Of a stretch of 64,000 bases of DNA, positions 16,798 to 27,098 are shown one piece after another (positions within the stretch are counted from its first letter, which is position 1; every line of letters starts with the position of its first letter). The position numbers and the translations under genes were made by a program. Source of the DNA: Pseudomonas purpurea. GTDB lineage: Bacteria; Pseudomonadota; Gammaproteobacteria; Pseudomonadales; Pseudomonadaceae. Where the stretch lies: the NCBI RefSeq assembly GCF_039908635.1, contig NZ_CP150918.1, forward strand, positions 744,001-808,000, given 5' to 3'. The notes under the pieces are model-generated. The model saw only the letters and a program-made list of their open reading frames with translations, did not search any database and was not told the origin of the DNA.

Positions 16798-18093
16798 TTA
16801 TTCCTGATTTTCGCCACGCTCGCGAGCAATGGCGCGATAGCCAATGTCCTTGCGGTAGAAGCAGCCTTCCCAGTCGATCTTCGCGGCCAGTTTGTAAGCC
16901 TGTTGCTGGGCGGCGTCGACGCTGGTGCCCATGGCGGTGGCGCAGAGCACCCGACCACCGGCGGTCACGACCTTGCCGTCCTTGAGGGCGGTGCCGGCGT
17001 GGAAGACTTTACCTTCCAGTGCGGCGGCAGCTTCCAGGCCTTCGATGGCGACACCCTTGGCGTAGTCACCTGGGTAGCCGCCAGCGGCCAGGACGATGCC
17101 GACGCTTGGGCGTGGGTCCCACTGCGCTTCGATCTTGTCCAGCGCCTGTGCCAGTGCGGCTTCGACCAGCAACACCAGGCTCGACTGCAGGCGCAGCATC
17201 ACCGGTTGGGTCTCGGGGTCGCCGAAACGGCAGTTGAACTCGATGACTTTCGGGTTGCCGGCCTTGTCGATCATCAGGCCTGCGTACAGGAAACCGGTGT
17301 AGACGTTGCCTTCTTCGGCCATGCCGCGCACGGTCGGCCAGATGACCAGGTCCATGACGCGCTGGTGCACTTCGCTGGTCACCACCGGGGCAGGGGAGTA
17401 AGCACCCATGCCGCCCGTGTTCGGGCCCGTGTCGGCGTCGCCCACACGTTTGTGGTCCTGGCTGGTGGCCATTGGCAATACGTTCTTGCCGTCGACCATG
17501 ACGATGAAGCTGGCTTCTTCGCCATCGAGGAATTCTTCGATGACCACACGCGAACCGGCATCACCGAAGGCGTTGCCGGCAAGCATGTCGCGCACGGCGT
17601 CTTCGGCTTCGGTCAGGGTCATGGCGACGATCACGCCTTTACCCGCGGCCAGGCCGTCGGCCTTGATCACGATCGGGGCGCCTTTTTCACGCAGATAAGC
17701 CAGGGCCGGCTCGATCTCGGTGAAGTTCTGGTAGTCGGCCGTCGGGATCTTGTGACGTGCCAGGAAGTCCTTGGTGAAAGCCTTGGAGCCTTCCAGCTGG
17801 GCGGCGCCAGCGGTTGGGCCGAAGCAGTCCAGGCCGCGCGAGCGGAACAGGTCAACCACGCCCGCTACCAGCGGCACTTCCGGACCCACGATGGTCAGGG
17901 AGACGTTTTTTTGCGCAAAATCTGCAAGTTGCTCAAGGGCCAGTACGTCGATGGCGACGTTTTCGCACTTGGCTTCAATGGCGGTGCCGGCGTTGCCAGG
18001 CGCGACGAAGACTTTCTGTACGCGCGGGTCTTGAGCGACTTTCCACGCCAGGGCGTGTTCACGACCGCCACTGCCAATGATCAACACATTCAT
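16798..18093 (-). CDS. purD: Phosphoribosylamine-glycine ligase (GARS)
   Basis: 431 residues, normal length. N-terminal MNVLIIGSGGREHALAWKVA, the ATP-grasp region with VIKADGLAAGKGVIVA, the FLDGEEASFIVMVDG segment, and the signature RFGDPETQPVMLRL identify GARS. The enzyme joins glycine to phosphoribosylamine with ATP, step 2 of purine synthesis. It follows purH on the same strand, separated by 189 bp that contain a long inverted repeat. retS follows downstream, a neighbourhood conserved in Pseudomonas. Confidence 0.97.
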   Translation of the reverse strand: MNVLIIGSGGREHALAWKVAQDPRVQKVFVAPGNAGTAIEAKCENVAIDVLALEQLADFAQKNVSLTIVGPEVPLVAGVVDLFRSRGLDCFGPTAGAAQLEGSKAFTKDFLARHKIPTADYQNFTEIEPALAYLREKGAPIVIKADGLAAGKGVIVAMTLTEAEDAVRDMLAGNAFGDAGSRVVIEEFLDGEEASFIVMVDGKNVLPMATSQDHKRVGDADTGPNTGGMGAYSPAPVVTSEVHQRVMDLVIWPTVRGMAEEGNVYTGFLYAGLMIDKAGNPKVIEFNCRFGDPETQPVMLRLQSSLVLLVEAALAQALDKIEAQWDPRPSVGIVLAAGGYPGDYAKGVAIEGLEAAAALEGKVFHAGTALKDGKVVTAGGRVLCATAMGTSVDAAQQQAYKLAAKIDWEGCFYRKDIGYRAIARERGENQE

Positions 18094-18162
18094 TTCAAAA
18101 ACCTCGGATGACGCTAATTCTGTTTTAGAACCTAAAGCGCTTCACGCCGTAGGAGGTTGCAA

Positions 18163-18265
18163 TGACGCCGGTAGATGCAAGGCGGAGCCCACCTCGATGA
18201 GCGGAGTTGCCTCTTGGCAATGAGCATCATCGAGGTGGGCTCCAACGCAGCAGATGCCGGCGTCA
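18163..18265. repeat. Long inverted repeat in the purH-purD spacer
   Basis: A perfect 17-bp inverted repeat, GGAGCCCACCTCGATGA (18184-18200) and its complement (18227-18243), encloses a 26-nt loop. An outer, imperfect arm (TGACGCCGG at 18163-18171 with CCGGCGTCA at 18257-18265) extends the structure to about 100 nt. It lies between purH and purD, so it would form in their joint mRNA. It resembles a REP-type palindrome in size but not in the usual GTGGGAGC core. Confidence 0.7.
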
Positions 18266-18282
18266 GTGCGACCGTTGTCGTA

Positions 18283-19891
18283 TTAGTGACGGAAGTGGCG
18301 CATGCCGGTGAATACCATGGCGATGCCGGCTTCATCGGCTGCCGCGATCACTTCGTTGTCACGCATCGAGCCACCCGGCTGGATCACCGCAGTGATGCCG
18401 ACCTTGGCTGCGTTGTCCAGACCGTCGCGGAACGGGAAGAACGCGTCCGAAGCCATTACCGAACCGGCCACTTGCAGACCGGCGTGCTCAGCCTTGATCG
18501 CGGCGATACGTGCCGAGTTCACGCGGCTCATCTGGCCAGCGCCGACACCGATGGTCTGACGGTTTTTGGCGTAGACGATGGCGTTGGATTTGACGTACTT
18601 GGCGACTTTCCAGGCGAAGATCAGGTCGTTGATTTCCTGCTCGGTCGGCGCGCGCTTGGTCACGACTTTCAGGTCGGCGCTGCCGATCATGCCGATGTCA
18701 CGGCTCTGGACCAGCAAACCACCGTTGACGCGCTTGTAGTCCCAGGCCGGGGCGCGGTCTGCTGACCACTCGCCGCAGGCCAGCAGGCGCACGTTGGCTT
18801 TGGCGGCAACAATGGCACGGGCCTCGATGCTGACGCTTGGGGCGATGATCACTTCGACGAACTGACGCTCGACGATGGCTTTGGCGGTTTCGGCGTCCAG
18901 CTCGCGGTTGAACGCGATGATGCCGCCGAAGGCCGACTCGGTGTCGGTGGCGTAGGCCAGTTCGTACGCCTGGCGGATGCCGCCTTCAGCGTCCGGGCTC
19001 ACGGCAACGCCGCACGGGTTGGCGTGCTTGACGATCACGCAGGCCGGTTTGACGAAGCTCTTCACGCATTCCAGCGCGGCGTCGGTGTCGGCCACGTTGT
19101 TGTACGACAGCTCTTTGCCTTGCAGTTGGGTCGCGGTGGCGATGCCGACGTCGCTTGGCTTGGCTTCCACGTAGAACGCCGCGCTCTGGTGCGGGTTCTC
19201 GCCGTAGCGCATTTCCTGGGCCTTGATGAACTGGCTGTTGAAGGTGCGCGGGAATTCGCTGCGGCCTTCGGTGGTGAGGGTGTCAGCCGCCTGGTTCACG
19301 GTGCCCATGTAGTTGGCGATCATGCCGTCGTAGGCGGCGGTGTGTTCGAAGGCCTTGAGCATCAGGTCGAAGCGCTGAGCGTAGGTCAGGCCGCCGGCCC
19401 TTGAGGCTTTCCAGAACGTTGGCGTAGTCGCTGGCATTCACCACGATGGCCACGTCTTTGTGGTTTTTTGCGGCAGAGCGAACCATGGTCGGGCCGCCGA
19501 TATCGATGTTTTCGATGGCGGTCGGCAGGTCGCAGCCTGGCTTGTTGATGGTGGCTTCGAACGGATAGAGGTTAACGGCCACCAGGTCGATCGGCTTGAT
19601 GCCGTGCTCGTTCATGATGGCGTCGTCGATACCGCGTCGACCAAGGATCCCGCCGTGGATTTTCGGGTGCAGGGTCTTGACGCGCCCGTCCATCATTTCT
19701 GCGAAACCGGTGTAATCCGCGACTTCCACAGCGGCCACACCGTTGTCCTGCAGCAGCTTGAACGTTCCGCCGGTGGAGAGGATCTCGACGCCCAGGGCTT
19801 CCAGCTCCCTGGCGAATTCGAGGATCCCGGTCTTGTCGGAAACGCTGATCAAGGCGCGGCGGATCGGCAGGCGGGTAGTCTGGTCGGTCAT
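18283..19891 (-). CDS. purH: Bifunctional AICAR formyltransferase / IMP cyclohydrolase, frameshifted as sequenced
   Basis: Start ATG 19889-19891 ([20 protein letters not shown]). The N-terminal IMP cyclohydrolase part ([52 protein letters not shown]) and the C-terminal formyltransferase part ([51 protein letters not shown]) are both complete, but they lie in different frames. One extra C in the run at 19398-19400 (GGCCC instead of GGCC on the plus strand) breaks the frame after residues VLESLK. Removing it restores [11 protein letters not shown] and a 535-residue protein of normal length. It performs the last two steps of IMP synthesis. A real break would mean purine auxotrophy, so a sequencing error is more likely. 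Confidence 0.92.
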
Positions 19892-19923
19892 CTCAATTTC
19901 CATCAAAAGCAAAGGAAGTCAGC

Positions 19924-19956
19924 AAAAAAGGCGACCGGTTTTACGCGGGCGCCTTT
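19924..19956 (-). terminator. Terminator of the dusB-fis operon
   Basis: On the minus strand AAAGGCG and CGCCTTTTTT flank a 16-nt loop, 17 bp downstream of the fis stop codon. The stem plus U-run is a typical intrinsic terminator and separates fis from purH. Confidence 0.75.
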
Positions 19957-19973
19957 CTGGTTTGATTGAATGC

Positions 19974-20294
19974 TTACAGCAAATCGTACTGCTTGAGTTT
20001 CTTGCGCAAGGTGCCGCGGTTCAGACCCAGCAACTCACTGGCCTTGGTCTGATTGCCCTTGACGTAGTTCATCACGCTTTCGAGCAGGGGAGCCTCGACT
20101 TCGGAGAGCACCAGGTTGTACACATCCGTGACGGCAGCGCCCTCAAGGTGGGCGAAATAATTGTGCAGCGCCTTCTCGACACTCCCGCGAAGGGTCTGGC
20201 CTTCTTCGCTGGGGGTATTGAGGTGCTGTTTCAAATTCACGTTGTCGCTCACGGGTGTTGTTCCACTCACTAAAGTCTCGGTCATCATCGTCAT
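19974..20294 (-). CDS. fis: DNA-binding protein Fis
   Basis: 106 residues from ATG 20292-20294 ([11 protein letters not shown]), which overlaps the dusB stop (ATGA); the longer frame upstream is coding only for dusB. The C-terminal half is the Fis helix-turn-helix, [20 protein letters not shown] then [13 protein letters not shown], with the preceding helices [18 protein letters not shown]. Fis is a nucleoid protein and growth-phase regulator that bends DNA. The dusB-fis pairing is conserved across gammaproteobacteria, and an intrinsic terminator follows. Confidence 0.96.
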   Translation of the reverse strand: MTMMTETLVSGTTPVSDNVNLKQHLNTPSEEGQTLRGSVEKALHNYFAHLEGAAVTDVYNLVLSEVEAPLLESVMNYVKGNQTKASELLGLNRGTLRKKLKQYDLL

Positions 20295-21301
20295 GCGGCC
20301 ACCCCTTCTTCGTCCCCTGTCAGGCTCTTGTAACGTTCGGCGAAGAACTCCCGGACGTTGGCGCATTGTGTTTCCGTACCATCCAAACGATTGAAGTGGG
20401 CGCGAAACTCCCTGGCGCCCGGCAGGGTTGCGAGATACCAGCCCACATGCTTGCGAGCAATGCGTACGCCCATGACATCCCCATAGAAGGCATGCAGCGC
20501 GGCCAGATGCTCAAGCAGAATACGTTCCACCTCGATCAGCTCCGGTGCCGGCAGCTTCTCGCCGGTACGCAGGAAATGGTCGATCTCACGAAAAATCCAT
20601 GGCCGCCCTTGGGCAGCCCGGCCAATCAACAAGCCATCGGCACCGGTCGCGTCCAGCACGTACCGGGCCTTCTCGGGCGAGTCGATGTCGCCATTGGCGA
20701 AGACCGGAATCGACACCGCCTGCTTGATTGCGGCAATGGTGTCGTACTCGGCAACGCCGGTGTACAGGTCGGCGCGGGTCCGGCCATGGACCGCCAGCGC
20801 TGTGATACCTGCCTGTTCGGCGATTTTCGCCACCGTCAGGCCGTTCTTGTTCGCCCGGTCCCAGCCGGTGCGGATCTTCAGGGTCACCGGCACATCAACC
20901 GCCGCCACGACGGCGTGCAGGATCTCGGTGACCAGATCTTCATCTTTGAGCAAAGCAGAACCGGCGGCTTTGTTGCAGACTTTTTTTGCCGGACAGCCCA
21001 TGTTGATATCAATAATCTGTGCGCCCAGCTCGACGTTAGCCCGGGCCGCTTCCGCCAGCATCTGGGCATCACCACCGGCGATCTGGACCGAGCGTGGCTC
21101 GGGATCGCCTTCGTGGATCATGCGCAGACGCGATTTGCGGGTGTTCCACAAACTCATGTCGCTGGTGACCATTTCCGAGACTACAAGCCCTGCACCCAGT
21201 CGCTTGCAAAGCTGACGAAAGGGTTGGTCTGTGACGCCCGCCATAGGGGCGAGAATCAAGCCGTTGTGCAATGTGTATGGGCCGATGCGTACCGCCGACA
21301 T
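20291..21301 (-). CDS. dusB: tRNA-dihydrouridine synthase B
   Basis: 336 residues. FMN-binding TIM-barrel enzyme with [17 protein letters not shown] at the start, the catalytic-cysteine segment [43 protein letters not shown], and [12 protein letters not shown] followed by [18 protein letters not shown]. It reduces specific uridines in tRNA using NADPH. It is first in the operon with fis, which begins within its stop codon. The 196 bp upstream (21302-21497) should hold the promoter; no distinct element was recognised there. Confidence 0.96.
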   Translation of the reverse strand: MSAVRIGPYTLHNGLILAPMAGVTDQPFRQLCKRLGAGLVVSEMVTSDMSLWNTRKSRLRMIHEGDPEPRSVQIAGGDAQMLAEAARANVELGAQIIDINMGCPAKKVCNKAAGSALLKDEDLVTEILHAVVAAVDVPVTLKIRTGWDRANKNGLTVAKIAEQAGITALAVHGRTRADLYTGVAEYDTIAAIKQAVSIPVFANGDIDSPEKARYVLDATGADGLLIGRAAQGRPWIFREIDHFLRTGEKLPAPELIEVERILLEHLAALHAFYGDVMGVRIARKHVGWYLATLPGAREFRAHFNRLDGTETQCANVREFFAERYKSLTGDEEGVAA

Positions 21302-21497
21302 AGGACTTCCCTGTTGTGGGGTCGGATCATGGGAGTTCGAAAAAGGGTTGGCATGATACCCGCTCTCGATGACTGGATAAAGGCTGAATTGGATAAAATC
21401 TGAACAGTTGTCCCGTTATTGCCAGTCGTTTGCTTCGCCAGGGCGCAGTCAGAAAACCGCCGTCAATTCGGGGGCGCTGCTGGCGCCGTGCGGCCGT

Positions 21498-22745
21498 TTA
21501 CTCGGGGGAGTGAAAGCTGAGGCTGTAATTCACCGCTTTCGGGCCGGGGTCGAGAATGTCCAGGGCAATGTGGATCGGTGTTTGCGACGGCATTTCCGCC
21601 AGGCCCTCCAGGTCGCCATTGAGGTACTCGCCCGGTTTGAAGCGCCGGCTGGCGATCAGGTGACCGTTGAGGTCGGCAAACCGCAACTCCAGCAGCGGGA
21701 ACGGCTGGGAGAACGGCGCCCGGTTGTAGATGATTGCGTCGACCACCAGTGCGCCACTGAAGTCCGGATGGCTGCGCACCACCAGGTTGCTGCTCTTGAT
21801 GCGGGCGATGTCGACTTTGGAGGGCACCGTGCAGCCGATTTCCGGGCACAGCTGCTGGAACCATGGGCGGTACTGGTCCTGGCGGGCCAGCTCCTCAAAA
21901 TGGTAAGCGATGTACTGGCCGGCCAGCGCGCCCGCGCCCAGCAGAATCAGCAGCGCCCAGAAGAACCGTCGACCCCAGGGCGAGCGACGGCGCTGCCAAT
22001 CAAGGTGCAGTGGGTCGTCGACCAGGTCCTGCAAGACTTCCTCGTGCATGGCCGGCTCGTTGCGTTCGCGTTTTTTGCGCGGCGGTTCGGGCGGTTCGTG
22101 CAGGTCTTCGTCGGCATCATCGGTGGCCGAGAGGCGTTCGTGAGCCTCTGGGTGAGCGGGTTCGTTGTCCCGCAGCCGCTGTGGTGTCTCAGGCTCGTCA
22201 TCGAGATCGACGGGGCCAAGCGACAGCGACGGTTCGGTGCGGGCCGGTTTGAGCGGTGCCTCTGCGGATTGCGCAGGTTTTGTCAGGGGTGCCTGGTGGA
22301 TTTCGCCGGTCTGGGCGCGTTCGGCTGCCGATTCGCTGAACAGGCTGTCGGACCACGGTTGTTCCTCGTGGTCATCGCTGTCGCGGCGGGCGCTGAGCGC
22401 GTCTTCCTTGGGCCTGCGTTCCTGGCCGAATTCCTTGGTGGGCTGGATTTCCCGTTGTTCGAGCTTGGCGAGTTCCTCGTCGAGGTCGAGGGCATCCAGG
22501 TCAAGTTCGGCGGCGGACCACTGCTTCTGGCTGATTGCGCGTTGCGCCGGTGGTTCGACAGCGGCCGGCGCGGGGCGCGCAGCCGCTTGCTGCCCGGCGC
22601 GCTGCTCGAGCAACTGCCGTGCGGCGTTGAACACTTGCAGGCACGAGCCGCAGCGAACCACTCCGCGGGCCACGCTCAATTGAGCATGGCTGACGCGAAA
22701 GCTGGTTTGGCAATGCGGGCACTGGGTGACGAAGCTGTCGGTCAT
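21498..22745 (-). CDS. Zinc-ribbon / DUF3426 membrane protein
   Basis: 415 residues. The N-terminus is an MJ0042-type zinc ribbon, TQCPHCQTSFRVSHAQL with a second pair in VRCGSCLQVFNA. A long polar, acidic and proline-rich linker follows, then a single membrane segment (RFFWALLILLGAGALAGQYI). The C-terminal DUF3426 domain (YRPWFQQLCPEIGCTVPSKV, then HPDFSGALVVDAIIYNRAPF) is probably periplasmic. The role is unknown. The gene sits between prmA and dusB as in other Pseudomonas. It starts 30 bp after the prmA stop, so it may belong to the same transcript. Confidence 0.88.
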   Translation of the reverse strand: MTDSFVTQCPHCQTSFRVSHAQLSVARGVVRCGSCLQVFNAARQLLEQRAGQQAAARPAPAAVEPPAQRAISQKQWSAAELDLDALDLDEELAKLEQREIQPTKEFGQERRPKEDALSARRDSDDHEEQPWSDSLFSESAAERAQTGEIHQAPLTKPAQSAEAPLKPARTEPSLSLGPVDLDDEPETPQRLRDNEPAHPEAHERLSATDDADEDLHEPPEPPRKKRERNEPAMHEEVLQDLVDDPLHLDWQRRRSPWGRRFFWALLILLGAGALAGQYIAYHFEELARQDQYRPWFQQLCPEIGCTVPSKVDIARIKSSNLVVRSHPDFSGALVVDAIIYNRAPFSQPFPLLELRFADLNGHLIASRRFKPGEYLNGDLEGLAEMPSQTPIHIALDILDPGPKAVNYSLSFHSPE

Positions 22746-22775
22746 GCGGCCATCCGGAGAATGCAGGCGCTCATT

Positions 22776-23654
22776 TTAGCGCCGACGACCAGTGATGCGC
22801 ACCCAGCCATCGCGATTGGCGATCGGGTCCAGGTCGAAGTCCTTGGTGTAAGCGGCGGCGACTTCTTCGCCTTGCTCGGCGAGGATGCCCGACAGCGCCA
22901 GGCGACCGCCGGTCTTGACCAGGCTGGACAGTTGCGGGGCCAGGGAAACCAGCGGCCCGGCGAGGATGTTGGCGACCAGTACGTCAGCCTGAACCTGAGG
23001 CAAATCTTCCGGCAGGTACAGTGGGAACAGGGCGTCGGCAATGTGGTTGCGCCCGGCGTTGTCGCGGGAAGCTTCTAGCGCCTGCACGTCAATGTCGGTG
23101 CCGACGGCTTGCTTGGCGCCCAGCAACAGGGCGGCAATTGCGAGGATCCCCGAGCCGCAGCCGAAGTCCAGTACGTTGCAGTCCTTCAGGTCCTGGCCGT
23201 CGAGCCATTCCAGGCACAGTGCGGTGGTCGGGTGAGTGCCGGTGCCGAAGGCCAGGCCCGGATCGAGCAGCAGGTTCACGGCGTCCGGTTCCGGAGCGGC
23301 GTGCCAGCTCGGGACGATCCACAGGCGCTGACCGAAACGCATTGGCTGGAAACCGTCCATCCAACTGCGCTCCCAGTCCTGGTCTTCGATGATTTCGCTG
23401 TGATGCTCGGGCAGCGGGCTGCCGGTCAGCAACTCTAGGTGGGCCAGGACCGGGGCAGGCTCGGTGCCGCCTTCGAACAGCGCCAGCAAGTGCGTGTGCG
23501 ACCACAGCGGGGTGGTGTTGAGTTCCGGCTCGAAGATCGGCTGATCTTCGGCGTCCATGAAGGTCACCGAAACGGCGCCGACTTCCAGCAGCGCGTCTTC
23601 GTAGGTCTCGGCCTGTTGCGGGGTGATGGCGAGACGGACTTGTAACCAGGGCAT
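22776..23654 (-). CDS. prmA: Ribosomal protein L11 methyltransferase
   Basis: 292 residues, normal length. An N-terminal substrate-recognition domain ([20 protein letters not shown]) is followed by a class I SAM methyltransferase: [39 protein letters not shown] as motif I, and [17 protein letters not shown] as the catalytic loop. PrmA trimethylates several sites on ribosomal protein L11. It is 121 bp downstream of accC's 3' neighbour group on the same strand and is followed by the DUF3426 gene. Confidence 0.95.
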   Translation of the reverse strand: MPWLQVRLAITPQQAETYEDALLEVGAVSVTFMDAEDQPIFEPELNTTPLWSHTHLLALFEGGTEPAPVLAHLELLTGSPLPEHHSEIIEDQDWERSWMDGFQPMRFGQRLWIVPSWHAAPEPDAVNLLLDPGLAFGTGTHPTTALCLEWLDGQDLKDCNVLDFGCGSGILAIAALLLGAKQAVGTDIDVQALEASRDNAGRNHIADALFPLYLPEDLPQVQADVLVANILAGPLVSLAPQLSSLVKTGGRLALSGILAEQGEEVAAAYTKDFDLDPIANRDGWVRITGRRR

Positions 23655-23687
23655 GGCGGAACCTCGAAGACGCTAAAAAATGGACCT

Positions 23688-24575
23688 TTACAGGGGCGGC
23701 AAGCTTACTTGAGGTGCGCAGGCCGCGCCAGCCGGGCTTTGTGCGCGTTCCATCCCACGATAGGCCAGATGACAAGAGCCTGCACCCAGTAGCGCGGGGA
23801 CCAGCAGGTTGAGTACCGGCACCAGTGCGATGAGAAAGATTAGCAGGCCGAAGAAAATCATGGGGCCCCGTTGCTGCTGGACGGCTTGCAGTTGTTCGCT
23901 GCCGCTGGCGATGCCCGAGAGTGCGGGGGCGGTGAGGAAGCGTACGTTCAGGTAGGCCAGCAGCACGATCAACAGTGCCCCGTTGATGACGGGAACCAGC
24001 AGGCACAGCAGCGGGCCGATCCCAAGGCCCAGCCAGGGGGCGACGAAGTAGCGTGCGCCGCGCAGCAGTTCCGAAGATCCGCAGGTCCGCTGTGCCAGGT
24101 GTGGGTATTGGCGAAGGGCGCGTTCGCGCAGGCTGTCCATCAACACCCAGCGCAAGGCCAGGCGGATGCTGAGCACGATCAGGCAGAGATACAACAAGGC
24201 AATCACGGCCAGCGTCAGCAGGGCCGCGTAGATCACCAGCATGCCCAGGACGCCGGCGACGCTGGCCATCCCGGTAAAACCGGCCCCTGCCCCGACGCTT
24301 GCACCTGCTCCCACGCCCAGGCCGCCACCGGTGGGGATAAAGCCCAGCACCGCGCCGCCGCCGACGATAAACAATGAGAGGTAGCCGGAGACCATGCTGA
24401 TCAGTGCGAAGTGGTTATAGAACAGCCAGGTCCACAGGCCGAAGGCCAGCAGGCACAGCAAGCTCGAGCGAAACAGGATGCCGGGACGCAGGCTGGAGCG
24501 CAGCGCCAGGGCCAGGCAGGTCATGGCTTCGCCGAAGGCGCTGCCAATAGACTGGCAGCGGGTTTTCAAGGTCAT
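23688..24575 (-). CDS. EI24/CysZ-like integral membrane protein
   Basis: 295 residues from ATG 24573-24575 (MTLKTRCQSIGSAFGEAMTC); the frame is open further upstream, but that part overlaps the accC 3' end and looks non-coding. It has at least five hydrophobic segments (SLLCLLAFGLWTWLFYNHFA, LGMLVIYAALLTLAVIALLY, GPLLCLLVPVINGALLIVLL and others) and a Gly-rich stretch GTGGGLGVGAGASVGAGAG-like in the middle. The arrangement is that of the EI24 domain family, which includes the sulfate permease CysZ. The substrate cannot be told. It lies between accC and prmA on the same strand. Confidence 0.72.
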   Translation of the reverse strand: MTLKTRCQSIGSAFGEAMTCLALALRSSLRPGILFRSSLLCLLAFGLWTWLFYNHFALISMVSGYLSLFIVGGGAVLGFIPTGGGLGVGAGASVGAGAGFTGMASVAGVLGMLVIYAALLTLAVIALLYLCLIVLSIRLALRWVLMDSLRERALRQYPHLAQRTCGSSELLRGARYFVAPWLGLGIGPLLCLLVPVINGALLIVLLAYLNVRFLTAPALSGIASGSEQLQAVQQQRGPMIFFGLLIFLIALVPVLNLLVPALLGAGSCHLAYRGMERAQSPAGAACAPQVSLPPL

Positions 24576-24645
24576 GGTATTTGCATCCCTGCAGAATGAG
24601 AAAAGGCCGCAGTGCGCGGCCTTTTCGGGGGTTACACGTTGCTGA

Positions 24646-26001
24646 TCAGTGTTGACCGGCCAGCTTGTGTTCCAGGTAGTGGATGTTGACTCCACCTTTG
24701 CAGAAACCTTCATCGCGGGTCAGGTCGCGGTGCAGCGGGATGTTGGTCTTGATCCCGTCGACAACGATTTCGTCCAGCGCATTGCGCATGCGCGCCATGG
24801 CTTCTTCACGGGTTGCGCCGTACGTGATCAGCTTGCCGATCAGCGAATCGTAGTTCGGCGGAACGGCATAGCCACTGTACAGGTGCGAGTCGACGCGAAC
24901 GCCGTTGCCGCCTGGTGCGTGGAAGTGCTTGACCGTGCCTGGGCTTGGCATGAAGGTTTTCGGGTCTTCGGCGTTGATCCGGCATTCCAGCGCGTGACCG
25001 CGGATGACCACGTCATCCTGGGTGAACGACAGCTTGTTGCCAGCGGCGATGCTGAGCATCTCCTTGACGATGTCGATGCCGGTGACCATTTCCGATACCG
25101 GGTGCTCAACCTGAACGCGGGTGTTCATTTCGATGAAATAGAACGCGCCGTTCTCGTACAGGAACTCGAAAGTACCCGCGCCACGGTAGCCGATGTCGAT
25201 GCACGCCTTGACGCAGCGAGCGAAGACTTCCTGGCGAGCCTTCTCGTCGATGCCCGGTGCCGGCGCTTCTTCGAGAACTTTCTGGTGGCGGCGTTGCAGC
25301 GAGCAATCGCGGTCACCCAGGTGGATGGCATGGCCCTGGCCATCGGAAAGCACCTGAACTTCCACATGACGTGGGTTGGTCAGGAATTTTTCCAGATAGA
25401 CCATCGAGTTGCCGAACGCTGCGCCCGCTTCGGAACGGGTGAGCTTCGCCGAAGAGATCAGGTCTTCTTCTTTGTGCACAACGCGCATGCCGCGACCACC
25501 GCCGCCGCCAGCGGCTTTGATGATCACCGGGTAACCGACTTCGCGACCAATGCGCAGCGCGGTTTCTTCGTCTTCAGGCAGTGGGCCGTCGGAACCCGGA
25601 ACGGTTGGAACGCCAGCAGCGATCATGGCGTGCTTGGCCGATACCTTGTCGCCCATCAGGCGAATGGTGTCGGCTTTCGGGCCGATGAACGCAAAGCCGG
25701 AGTTTTCGACCTGTTCGGCGAAGTCGGCGTTTTCCGCGAGGAAACCGTAGCCTGGGTGAATGGCGGTAGCGCCGGTCACTTCAGCTGCGGCGATGATCGC
25801 CGGAATGTGCAGGTAAGAATGCGCGGCCGATGCCGGACCGATGCAGACGGATTCGTCTGCCAGGCCCAGGTGCATCAGCTCTTTGTCGGCCTTGGAGTAA
25901 ACGGCGACAGTCTTGATGCCCATCTCTTTGCAGGCACGCAGGATCCGCAGGGCAATCTCACCGCGGTTGGCGATCAGAACTTTTTCCAACTTCGCAGTCA
26001 T
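24646..26001 (-). CDS. accC: Acetyl-CoA carboxylase, biotin carboxylase subunit
   Basis: 451 residues from ATG 25999-26001 ([20 protein letters not shown]); an in-frame ATG 21 bp upstream overlaps the accB stop and is less likely. The ATP-grasp features are complete: [52 protein letters not shown] and [20 protein letters not shown]. The enzyme carboxylates biotin on AccB with ATP and bicarbonate, the first step of fatty acid synthesis. It is 17 bp downstream of accB, forming the usual accBC operon. Confidence 0.97.
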   Translation of the reverse strand: MTAKLEKVLIANRGEIALRILRACKEMGIKTVAVYSKADKELMHLGLADESVCIGPASAAHSYLHIPAIIAAAEVTGATAIHPGYGFLAENADFAEQVENSGFAFIGPKADTIRLMGDKVSAKHAMIAAGVPTVPGSDGPLPEDEETALRIGREVGYPVIIKAAGGGGGRGMRVVHKEEDLISSAKLTRSEAGAAFGNSMVYLEKFLTNPRHVEVQVLSDGQGHAIHLGDRDCSLQRRHQKVLEEAPAPGIDEKARQEVFARCVKACIDIGYRGAGTFEFLYENGAFYFIEMNTRVQVEHPVSEMVTGIDIVKEMLSIAAGNKLSFTQDDVVIRGHALECRINAEDPKTFMPSPGTVKHFHAPGGNGVRVDSHLYSGYAVPPNYDSLIGKLITYGATREEAMARMRNALDEIVVDGIKTNIPLHRDLTRDEGFCKGGVNIHYLEHKLAGQH

Positions 26002-26018
26002 CAAAGTCTCTCCGCGGT

Positions 26019-26477
26019 TCAAACGATGGTGAACAGCGGTTGGTCGTACTCAACCGGCTGGCCGTCTTCGACGAGGATGGATTCGATCACACCGCTGGTT
26101 TCAGCTTCGATGTGGTTCATCATCTTCATGGCTTCGACGATGCACAGGGTGTCGCCTTTCTTCACGCTCTGGCCAACTTCAACGAAGGACGGCGAGGTAG
26201 GCGAAGATTTGCGATAGAAGGTGCCAACCATCGGCGAGCGGGCAACGGTGCCGTTCAGCACAGGTGCGGCTGGCGCGGCAGGTGCAGCGGCAGCAACCGG
26301 GGCGGCGGCAGGCGCGGCAACCGGAGCAGCCATTGGTGCAGGTGCGTAGTACTGCTGAGCAGGAGTCTTGCTGTGGCGGCTGATACGTACGGACTCTTCG
26401 CCTTCCTTGATCTCGAGCTCGTCGATGCCGGACTCTTCCAGCAGTTCGATCAGTTTCTTAACTTTACGGATATCCAT
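26019..26477 (-). CDS. accB: Acetyl-CoA carboxylase, biotin carboxyl carrier protein
   Basis: 152 residues. N-terminal [20 protein letters not shown], then an Ala/Pro-rich hinge (about residues 45-72), then the biotinyl domain with the thumb region [15 protein letters not shown] and the biotinylation motif EAMKMM, lysine 118. It carries the carboxy-biotin arm between AccC and the carboxyltransferase. It lies between aroQ (24 bp upstream) and accC, so an aroQ-accB-accC operon is probable, as in P. aeruginosa. Confidence 0.97.
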   Translation of the reverse strand: MDIRKVKKLIELLEESGIDELEIKEGEESVRISRHSKTPAQQYYAPAPMAAPVAAPAAAPVAAAAPAAPAAPVLNGTVARSPMVGTFYRKSSPTSPSFVEVGQSVKKGDTLCIVEAMKMMNHIEAETSGVIESILVEDGQPVEYDQPLFTIV

Positions 26478-26501
26478 GAATCATCAACTCCCAAGGGTCG
26501 G

Positions 26502-26957
26502 TCAGGGGCGTATAGCTTGTTGTTCAAGCTGTTCCAGGGCGGCCTCCAGGGCCAGTCGATAACCGCTGGCGCCAAGGCCGCAGATCACTCCCACCGCAAC
26601 ATCGGAGAAGTAAGAGTGATGGCGGAAAGGTTCGCGTTTGTGCACGTTAGATAAATGCACTTCGATGAATGGGATGCTCACCGCCAGCAGCGCGTCACGT
26701 AATGCGACACTTGTATGTGTAAAAGCTGCTGGATTGATCAAAATGAAGTCGACACCTTCGCCGCGAGCGGCGTGAATGCGGTCGATCAATTCGTACTCGG
26801 CGTTGCTCTGCAGGTACAGCAAATGGTGGCCTGCCGCGCGGGCACGCTGTTCCAGGTCCTGATTGATCTGGGCCAGGGTTACCGCCCCGTAGACGCCCGG
26901 TTCGCGGGTGCCGAGCAGGTTCAGGTTGGGTCCGTGCAGAACCAGTAGGGTCGCCAT
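26502..26957 (-). CDS. aroQ: Type II 3-dehydroquinate dehydratase
   Basis: 151 residues. All type II landmarks are present: [20 protein letters not shown] with the catalytic Arg/Tyr loop, [37 protein letters not shown], the catalytic-His segment [21 protein letters not shown], and [18 protein letters not shown] at the end. It dehydrates 3-dehydroquinate in the shikimate pathway. It is the first gene of the aroQ-accB-accC group. A 141-bp non-coding stretch separates it from dsbD on the same strand. Confidence 0.96.
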   Translation of the reverse strand: MATLLVLHGPNLNLLGTREPGVYGAVTLAQINQDLEQRARAAGHHLLYLQSNAEYELIDRIHAARGEGVDFILINPAAFTHTSVALRDALLAVSIPFIEVHLSNVHKREPFRHHSYFSDVAVGVICGLGASGYRLALEAALEQLEQQAIRP

Positions 26958-27098
26958 CTGCTGTTCCTTGTTATCTGTGTGCAGTTGTCAGAACCCGGCG
27001 ACTATGCCGCAAAGCCTTTGTGACTGTCCAGTTCTCTGCAATAGCCCGCACGATGACCGATGATTGCGCGAATTATGTGACCAACTGATTAAAACCGG

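Noticed and set aside
21408..23078. 556-codon open frame on the plus strand
   Set aside because: It spans two real minus-strand genes (DUF3426 protein and prmA) and shows mirror-type composition.
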